64,000 nt of DNA from Chamaea fasciata (Eukaryota > Chordata > Aves > Passeriformes > Sylviidae), in assembly GCA_029207755.1 (NCBI GenBank), contig JARCOQ010000005.1, positions 49,379,563 through 49,443,562 on the forward strand. Direction: 5' to 3'. This document shows, one piece after another, positions 60,101-64,000 of this stretch. The first letter of the stretch is position 1; each line of letters opens with the position of its first letter. The notes under the pieces are model-generated. The model was not told the DNA's origin and did no database searches. It worked only from the letters and a program-made list of their open reading frames with translations. The position numbers were made by a program, and so were the translations under genes.

Positions 60101-63100
60101 GGTAGTAGACACAGAGCAGCAATGGGGTTAGAAATGGATCAAAGCAAAGTGAGTCAGAGGGTCAGGACAAGGAGGGTTGCCAGCAGCCTGCTAGAGTTTG
60201 CAGGGTTGTGTACACATGTCTGTAACTGCACAGCAGCACCTACCACTTCTGCAAAAGTAATATGTACAAGCAATGGATAGCCTCTAAGACAAAGTCATAC
60301 CTGAGGTCTTTTGTATGCTTTTCGAACCCTCAGTCCCAGCTTCTGGGCAAGCTCTTGTCCCAGTTGTGTGACGCTTTCATCCTGGGGACAAAACCATTGA
60401 CGGGACAATTTCAGTTTTGCCTTTGCGGCACACAGAATGAAATAAAGAGGAACGCAGTTATACACATAGGGCTTCACCAAGAAGCCTCAACTTCAGACAG
60501 CAGCAGGTGGATAATTTCCAGAACAGCCCCAGAAGAGTCCAGACAGATTTCAGGATTCTTGTCATTCAGTCCTGCCAAGATGCTGCAGTTGCACCAGGAG
60601 TTTCGCCCTACACTCATTCAATGCTGCAGAAAATCAGATTCAAATATCTGCTTCCAACAAAGCACCCGCTCTGCGAAAACAGGTTTCAGGAGTCCTGCTG
60701 GCAAGTTGGCTGAAGGAGCTTCATGTTACCTGCCTTCAGCCAGCTGAAGGCTGGCTGCTGATACAGCTACCATTAGGTCTCTATGCCTGGCAAGGAGCCT
60801 GCATGTCTTCCCTCTCTTCCAGCTGCAGAGTTAATAATTAGTTTTGATAGGCAGACAGTACCCACTAACCTGTTTTGCTTGTTTGTTTTTAAAGCTGAAA
60901 CCAGGTCTCAGTTTTCAACCTACTAGCTAGATGGCATTTTGACTGTCTCCAGCTCCAGTTAAACTGCCTCAGATCCTTCAGCCTTCCCCACTGTGTGGCA
61001 TTTTACCATCCTCCCTGCCCAGTGCCCATGCCCACTCACATATCATGGGCTTTCTGCCCAGACTAACAACCTGCCACAGTCTTCTACACTTCTATATCAC
61101 CAACAACTGTTTCCTTCTGTTTTCCTCTCTCTCCCTGTTTGCAAAAATATCAGAGTACTTTAACAGTTTTTTCAAAGAAGAAAAAAAGTATCTGCCCAAC
61201 CTGTTGTCATAGCCCTCCTGAATCTTCTAACATTTCCCCCTTCATCTCCAATCTTGAAGCTTGCCCTCTTCTCTCTACTTGCCATGCTGGTCTTTCCAAT
61301 CTCCTTCTCCCTGCAGGTTGAGTCCTTTCCCGTTCAACAGCTGAGAAACCTCTGGTTCTTCCAACCCACCATATCAGTAACTTTTCCCTTCAATCTGGAG
61401 TGCCATTTTTTGATTGTACTCACTCCCCCACACCCTTAACATTAGTCTTGGCACCATCCTCACTGATGTCAGTGAAAACAAAATCTAGCTTGTCCATTTC
61501 CTCTTCTTAAATACCCCATGACATACCAAACACAAGTGTACCACCAAGAAGTATTAACTTCACCATACTGAGAACTTCTGCAAACTAGCAGCACTGAGTA
61601 TCTGCACCCAGAAATAAGTTAACTCTGATACAGTGAGCCAAATGAGCGGCAGATCCTTCATCACCAGAAGTTTTAAGACAGACTCTGTTTTGACAACAAC
61701 AAAGTTCTCAGCAGTTACAGCAATGCAAAGATGGAAGTACCCATGTGCTGCAGAGGGTAATGGAAACAGGAGTGAAATGATGGATAGCATGACTTCCTTT
61801 GATGCAGAGAAGGCTTATAATTTCTGTTAAGCAGGTAATAAGACAAAGGGGTATGTTAATTTACAAGGCTGAAATGTTTAAAATAGGAAACACAGATCAC
61901 TCAATACGGAGTTTTTTAGGCTGAACTTTCCTGGCACTGAGAAGTTTGATAAGGTAATGATAATAATGGAGCTACGTAAACATAACTATATAGTTAAAAT
62001 ATAAATTAAATTAAGTGGCTAAACTACAGTGTAGAATATAGCCATATATAGCTCTACAAGAACACCTATATTAGATACTTTGGTTAATCAAAGGGTTTGA
62101 TTATAAAACAGTTCCTTGGGACTCCCCAAACATGGTATCTTTAATATGTTTTGGTCACTCTGTTCTGCCAAGTCAAAGAGGCTAGAATTTATAAGCTATA
62201 AAAAAGGAATAATTAACTGCTAACAAGGCTTTCAAAGACTGCTTCTACAACAGTAAAAATAAAAGAAAGTTAGCTTCTGCTGAGGTGGATGCATTTGTCT
62301 TGTAATAACATTACTGTGATGAATCAGAACAAAGATCAGCACAGTGCTCACTTGAATCCATGTAATCACAGTTTGCTTTCCTGATCAATATCTGCCCTAA
62401 GAGGATGCTCAAAAGCACTATCAGGAAAATACTTAGTTCCTAATATATGCAGATAGTCCTCTCTGCATGCAAAAATTTACACACCCCTGAACACAAAAAT
62501 AACTATGCCATGTGATGTCAAGGACACCTTTAAATGTTCCTCAAGAAATAAAAAGCTTGATCACTTTGCCCTAGCAATCAGTAAGTGAAGTGTGAGACAT
62601 TTGCATCCAACATAGGAAAACCATACATGTTTTCCTTTCAGAGCTCCAGTCCCCATTTATCCCATGCTCCTTGTCACTTTCATTAGGGATATAAAAGTAG
62701 CCAACTAAAACATTCTCATGGCTTTAGTTCACCATTTTTTAGTGTAGGGGTTTGCTCTTCACAAACAGCCCATGAACCTGCTGTCACTAACTGGCGCCTC
62801 TGGCTGGCATTATCTGTAAGCGGTAACCTGACCTGAAGAAACATGTGAGGAGAAACATCTTTGAGTCAGAGAGACAGAATTTCTGGGCATAAGCATGTTC
62901 CTGGGAACAGCCAAGATTTCTCTTCCACTGTCCTCTGGCCTCACACTAAGCACGTTGAGGAGAGGAAGGTTGTGAGGCACAAAACCCAAGATGACTTGTA
63001 TGTCAAAAACTTACATGTGGGAGGGACAGCAAACATCGGCTGTTGCACTCATACGCTTCTTTGTGTCTTCCAAGTTCATTTAAGGAACGGGCTTTCCGGA

Positions 63101-63173
63101 ATAGTGCTCGGATGTTCTCCTTGTCGAGACTTAAAGCCTTCTCACTGTCTTCCAGCGCCTTCTCATACAACCC
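29922..63173 (-). CDS. ZC3H7B: ZC3H7B (RoXaN), CCCH zinc-finger RNA-binding protein; 19 coding exons, 5' end outside window
   Basis: Nineteen minus-strand exons sum to 2,742 bp, or 913 residues plus stop, all phase-compatible. Order of parts: a TPR motif (63173-63015); LD motif LDSLLDSL; Pro/Leu-rich middle; CCCH finger 1 (CKDMLNKQDCKYGDNCTFAYH); CCCH finger 2 (CRHEVRYGCLREDSCHFAH); a Cys-rich CGQCWRNG segment; CCCH finger 3 (CIHAQNGRKCQYVGNCSFAH); a C2H2 finger CWLC-x12-H-x5-H; CCCH finger 4 (CERFQKNKACPEGEECRYAH); a charged C-terminus. Known for the family: RNA binding, and human RoXaN associates with PABP and eIF4G and was found as a partner of rotavirus NSP3. Human protein is about 980-990 residues; about 95 N-terminal residues are missing here because the window ends. 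The C-terminus is shorter than human. Confidence 0.96.
30877..31040 (-). CDS. ZC3H7B: ZC3H7B exon, C2H2 finger and start of CCCH finger 4
   Basis: Acceptor actggttag|ATGGGC, donor GTGAGAG|GTACCG; 164 bp, phase 0 to 2. MGYHCWLCGKNSNSKKQWQQ then HIQSEKHKEKV gives C-x2-C-x12-H-x5-H, a matrin/U1-like finger. RFPMGEFRLCER begins CCCH finger 4. Confidence 0.97.
31841..31974 (-). CDS. ZC3H7B: ZC3H7B exon (ILDMQQTYDMWLKKHN)
   Basis: Acceptor ttgtgcag|TCCTAG, donor ATCATG|GTAATA; 134 bp, phase 1 to 0. Encodes (I)LDMQQTYDMWLKKHNPGK, PGEGTPLTSREGEKQIQM and PTDYADIM. The donor GTAATA is weaker than the others. Confidence 0.96.
33666..33774 (-). CDS. ZC3H7B: ZC3H7B exon, CCCH finger 3
   Basis: Acceptor tttaacag|TTGTGT, donor AATAAAA|GTGAGT; 109 bp, phase 0 to 1. 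CIHAQNGRKCQYVGNCSFAH is C-x8-C-x5-C-x3-H. Then SPEERDMWTFMKENK. Confidence 0.97.
34822..34927 (-). CDS. ZC3H7B: ZC3H7B exon (WTKERRVLLVMSKAKKKW)
   Basis: Acceptor ttcttcag|TTGGAC, donor TATGAT|GTAAGC; 106 bp, phase 2 to 0. Encodes (C)WTKERRVLLVMSKAKKKW and VSVRPLPSIRNFPQQYD, nearly identical to human; basic and probably RNA-contacting. Confidence 0.96.
35691..35969 (+). mobile_element. CR1 LINE 3' end
   Basis: About 280 bp of recognisable CR1 3' region on the plus strand, including AACTAAAAGAGGGTAAATTC, CCAGAGAGGTGGCAGATGCC, AGATGACCTTTAAAGGTCTC and the terminal TTCTATGATTCAATG. 5'-truncated with a small internal deletion. Antisense to ZC3H7B, within an intron. Confidence 0.93.
36495..36628 (-). 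CDS. ZC3H7B: ZC3H7B exon, CGQCWRNG Cys-rich segment
   Basis: Acceptor cccccag|GCTTCT, donor CCCCACTG|GTGAGC; 134 bp, phase 0 to 2. Encodes ASPRTPTSSTFDLQMKFVCG, QCWRNGQLVEPDKDLKYCSA and KAPH(C). CGQC with later Cys/His residues resembles a zinc-binding knuckle. Confidence 0.95.
41087..41114 (+). repeat. A15-G13 homopolymer junction
   Basis: Fifteen A (41087-41101) directly followed by thirteen G (41102-41114). All-purine on one strand. In the ZC3H7B transcript it would be C13-T15. Confidence 0.95.
41751..41836 (-). CDS. ZC3H7B: ZC3H7B exon (MTHEDIVQESKKYWQQ)
   Basis: Acceptor ttcccag|GAATGA, donor AGTGTG|GTAAGT; 86 bp, phase 1 to 0. Encodes (G)MTHEDIVQESKKYWQQMEA then HASKSANSV, a likely helix. 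The nearby A15-G13 tract lies in the following intron. Confidence 0.95.
45406..45587 (-). CDS. ZC3H7B: ZC3H7B exon, CCCH finger 2
   Basis: Acceptor ttctgcag|GTGTCT, donor ATTCAG|GTGAGT; 182 bp, phase 2 to 1. CRHEVRYGCLREDSCHFAH is C-x7-C-x5-C-x3-H. Followed by SFIELKVWLLQQYSG. Essentially identical to human. Confidence 0.97.
46272..46372 (-). CDS. ZC3H7B: ZC3H7B exon (ICFDSKPRIISKG)
   Basis: Acceptor cttctcag|ATTTGC, donor GACAACAA|GTGAGT; 101 bp, phase 0 to 2. Encodes ICFDSKPRIISKGTKDTPSV and CSNLSAKHSFHDN(K), close to human. Conserved Cys and His suggest a further metal-binding segment with the preceding FLCE. Confidence 0.94.
47041..47790 (-). mobile_element. CR1 LINE ORF2 fragment (endonuclease region)
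   Basis: About 750 bp read on the minus strand resemble the CR1 ORF2 N-terminal endonuclease region, e.g. GVCYRPPNQ-like (seen as CYRPPNQG at about 47530-47555), GDFSLP-like and ESRRFLECVEDN-like segments. It is decayed, with stops and small indels. Left boundary is approximate. It has no 3' end, so it is an internal piece or one cut by later deletion. It ends about 55 bp from the donor of exon 47846-48051. Confidence 0.8.
47846..48051 (-). CDS. ZC3H7B: ZC3H7B exon, CCCH finger 1
   Basis: Acceptor tttgtag|ATATGC, donor TGTGAG|GTACAG; 206 bp, phase 1 to 0. DMLNKQDCKYGDNCTFAYH completes a C-x8-C-x5-C-x4-H finger, one residue longer before His than the usual C-x3-H. Then EEIDVWTEERKGTLNRDLLF and IAKLLKEHQGIFTFLCE. 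A CR1 fragment ends about 55 bp past the donor. Confidence 0.96.
48811..48834. repeat. Perfect 10-bp inverted repeat with 4-nt loop
   Basis: CTCTACAGCC, loop AGCA, GGCTGTAGAG. In an intron, about 95 bp from the donor of the 48928-49089 exon. Confidence 0.9.
48834..48883 (+). repeat. Tandem duplication, 31-bp period
   Basis: GAATTTCCCTCCCAGTATC occurs at 48834-48852 and again at 48865-48883. Pyrimidine-rich; directly beside the hairpin. Confidence 0.9.
48928..49089 (-). CDS. ZC3H7B: ZC3H7B exon, pre-finger conserved block
   Basis: Acceptor ctggcag|GGCCCA, donor TGCAAAG|GTGATC; 162 bp, phase 1 to 1. Encodes GPKAGDYTYREGLEHKCKRD, ILLGRLKNSEDKTWKRIRPR and FVGSYYLCK; the last Cys opens CCCH finger 1. 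Confidence 0.96.
49175..49337 (-). CDS. ZC3H7B: ZC3H7B exon leading to the zinc-finger half
   Basis: Outer acceptor ttcactcag|GTCAGC, donor AAACAG|GTGATG; 163 bp, phase 0 to 1. Contains PEPVMPNTALLVKNPLAST and FKQACHICYPKTG. An inner in-frame acceptor tgtcccag|CCAGAA (exon start 49274) would drop 21 residues and give a gapless match to human. Both forms may exist. Confidence 0.9.
50250..50308 (-). CDS. ZC3H7B: ZC3H7B short exon (59 bp)
   Basis: Acceptor gcccag|AAGAAA, donor CCAGTG|GTGAGT. Encodes (E)ETNSQELRHPPGSQKPAPV, matching human EETNSQDHRPPSGAQKPAP. Found by phase and homology, not by open frame. Confidence 0.9.
51272..51620 (-). CDS. ZC3H7B: ZC3H7B exon, Pro-rich and Leu/Asp-rich middle region
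   Basis: Acceptor cctgaag|TCTCTG, donor GCCATTG|GTAGGT; 349 bp, phase 0 to 1. Contains MPQLIPVFPGGTPLLPPVV, LPPASFGLVMDP, then repeated Leu-Asp units (LDSLDSLDLLPYTDTRLDAL). Highly similar to human ZC3H7B. An antisense solo LTR starts 65 bp upstream of the exon start. Confidence 0.95.
51621..53086 (-). other. ZC3H7B intron containing an antisense solo LTR
   Basis: 1,466-bp GT-AG intron. A 566-bp LTR makes up well over a third of it. The remainder (52252-53086) is unique. Confidence 0.92.
51686..52251 (+). mobile_element. Solo LTR of an avian endogenous retrovirus, 566 bp
   Basis: Starts TGTCCTGGTTTTGG at 51686 and ends CCATGACA at 52251, with TG...CA termini. A TATA box (TATATAAA, 51941-51948) and a T-rich downstream part (TTATTATTATTGTTGTT region near 52080) fit LTR structure. 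I recall this start sequence from LTRs widespread in songbirds. No internal viral genes. Flanks contain AAAGAG at 51679-51684 and 52254-52259, close to but not exactly abutting the ends, so the target duplication is uncertain. Confidence 0.87.
53087..53340 (-). CDS. ZC3H7B: ZC3H7B exon with LD motif
   Basis: Acceptor atcacag|ACTGCT, donor CCTCTA|GTAAGA; 254 bp, phase 1 to 0. Starts DCSMDLQCLPAP, a diverged Pro/Leu/Ser-rich region, then GDIIGEELDSLLDSLAEG. LDSLLDSL fits the paxillin-type LDxLLxxL motif known in RoXaN. The last eight residues (AEGSPYPL) have no counterpart in the human protein that I recall. Confidence 0.92.
53341..57423 (-). other. ZC3H7B intron (4.1 kb)
   Basis: GT-AG, phase 1. 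A short triplicated 13-bp unit lies at 56441-56496; otherwise nothing recognised. No exon of ZC3H7B is missing across it because the split Asp codon joins exactly. Confidence 0.88.
56441..56496 (+). repeat. Triplicated short direct repeat
   Basis: Three copies of GATTTCCT(T/A)GCA at 56448, 56461 and 56485; the first and third are also preceded by TTTTGCAAA-like sequence. Confidence 0.85.
57424..57466 (-). CDS. ZC3H7B: ZC3H7B micro-sized exon (43 bp)
   Basis: Acceptor tttgcag|ACTACT, donor AACAG|GTAAAG. Encodes TTSNGLGSIDDIET plus one base. Matches human TSNGLGSIDDIET; too short to be found from open frames, but phase and sequence fit exactly. Confidence 0.93.
58798..58854 (-). CDS. ZC3H7B: ZC3H7B short exon with tandem NAGNAG acceptor
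   Basis: 19 codons, ELETFSLLSNGTSINSSNQ. Donor AACCAG|GTAGAG. The acceptor reads TTGCAGCAG|GAA, so use of the first AG (exon start 58857) would add one Gln. I chose the second because human has a single Gln at this junction. Confidence 0.93.
60301..60381 (-). CDS. ZC3H7B: ZC3H7B exon, end of TPR region
   Basis: Acceptor tccccag|GATGAA, donor CCTCAG|GTATGA; 27 codons, DESVTQLGQELAQKLGLRVR then KAYKRPQ. Nearly identical to the human sequence that I recall. Confidence 0.95.
63015..63173 (-). CDS. ZC3H7B: ZC3H7B exon with TPR motif (first in window)
   Basis: Acceptor tgcag|GGGTTG, donor CCACAT|GTAAGT; 53 whole codons. GLYEKALEDSEKAL and RALFRKARSLNELGRHKEAY form a TPR helix pair of the protein-interaction domain. 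Earlier exons (start codon, first TPRs) are off the right edge. Confidence 0.95.
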
Positions 63174-64000
63174 CTGCATGGAACAGACCACCCGGAGTCA
63201 GCTGAGGCACAGCAGACTAACTTGTCCTTCTCTGTGAATGCAAATGTTCTATCTCTCAGCAGAAAATAGGAATACAAGCAGCAGGTGGAAGTACATACGT
63301 TACCTCATGCACAGACTAGTGTGCAAACACACCTACATTAACAGAACATTTTGTTAAATCTTGCAAAACTCAAACCATTTCAAAGTCAAGGAATGACAGA
63401 ACTAAGGCTGCTTGAGCAACCTTATCTTGTCTCCTCCTCTATCCTGTGCATGTTACACTTGAAAGTCTTTAATTAATGTGACTGCTTGCTAATTTTCAGG
63501 GGACTTGGTGTCCTTACAAACAGGATGGGCCTGCTCTGTGGTTATGCCATAAGGGAAAGCTGTCACATGCCTCAGTAAAACGGACACATGCAGCCTTTTA
63601 AAGCCTGGGTATTTCAGAATACTTTTCCATGTGTATGCTGCAAGTTCCTTCAAGACCCAAAGCCTTTCTACTATTTTCCAGTGTCTCAAAGGAGGTGGCA
63701 AGAGCCTCCAGAGTAATAAACAGTATTCCAGAAAAATATTTACTCAATACTGGAAGACACTGGATGGTACTAACTCCTCACCACTGAAGACCAGAACTCC
63801 ACTGTCAGTACCTTAGGCTGGCCCCCTCTCTTCACATCCTTCCTGTGGTCTAGTAAGACACAGTGTAATTGTGAGGAGGAGACTGCAGACTTTTCTCTGT
63901 GTTGTTGTCTCCTCCAGTGTTTGAACAGGGAGTGGACAAAACCAGCCTCCTGACATCTTTTCCAGCTGCACAGCACTGCAACCCCGGCTCCTGGGAATGA
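63174..64000 (-). other. ZC3H7B intron running off the right edge
   Basis: Sequence upstream of the TPR exon. I find no match to the preceding human segment (KLHVNRAACYFTM), so the next exon is outside the window. Confidence 0.8.

Larger units (their letters stand above)
57467..63014 (-). other. ZC3H7B introns between 57.5 and 63.0 kb
   Basis: Introns 57467-58797, 58855-60300 and 60382-63014. AT-rich in parts, no transposon or extra exon that I can name. A small inverted repeat CCTTCAGC-CA-GCTGAAGG is at 60733-60750. Confidence 0.85.

Overview
The window is vertebrate genomic DNA, almost certainly from a bird. The genes have vertebrate exon-intron structure with GT-AG introns. CR1 LINE pieces of avian type are scattered through it, and there are two solo LTRs of a kind I associate from memory with songbird endogenous retroviruses. 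A passerine is the best guess, but that rests on remembered repeat families and not on a search.

Two protein-coding genes were recognised, both on the minus strand and in the same head-to-tail order that I recall for human 22q13. (1) ZC3H7B (RoXaN) fills the right half. Nineteen coding exons run from 63173 down to the stop at 29922 and encode 913 residues, which cover the third TPR-like motif to the C-terminus. The exons for roughly the first 95 residues lie beyond the right edge. All 19 exons join in a single consistent reading phase. (2) TEF (the avian orthologue is called VBP) is complete: four coding exons from the ATG at 12248 to the stop at 3601 give a 310-residue PAR-bZIP transcription factor. 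Its first exon sits in a CpG island (about 11.7-12.9 kb) that carries a CACGTG E-box, GC box, reversed CCAAT box and an NRF1-like palindrome.

Region by region: 1-3600 is the presumed TEF 3' UTR, and the far left may include the converging 3' end of a plus-strand neighbour (TOB2 in human). 3601-12248 is TEF, with a 5.6 kb first intron holding a perfect 34-bp AT palindrome. 11.7-12.9 kb is the CpG island promoter. 12.9-25.9 kb is intergenic, with a 763-bp solo LTR flanked by a perfect 5-bp target duplication, a TCCA microsatellite and a CR1 scrap. About 25.9-29.9 kb is the presumed ZC3H7B 3' UTR, with two CR1 fragments. 29.9-63.2 kb is ZC3H7B, whose introns hold a CR1 3' end, a CR1 ORF2 endonuclease fragment ending about 55 bp from a splice donor, and a 566-bp antisense solo LTR starting only 64 bp from a splice acceptor. 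63.2-64 kb is the next upstream intron.

No CRISPR, operon, tRNA or rRNA was seen, and I saw no sign of a wholly new biological system. The most useful leads are the repeat insertions crowding ZC3H7B splice sites, the lineage-specific differences in the ZC3H7B protein, and the clock-type promoter elements of TEF. The two genes are neighbours but act separately: TEF is a circadian-output transcription factor, and ZC3H7B is an RNA-binding and translation-linked zinc-finger protein.
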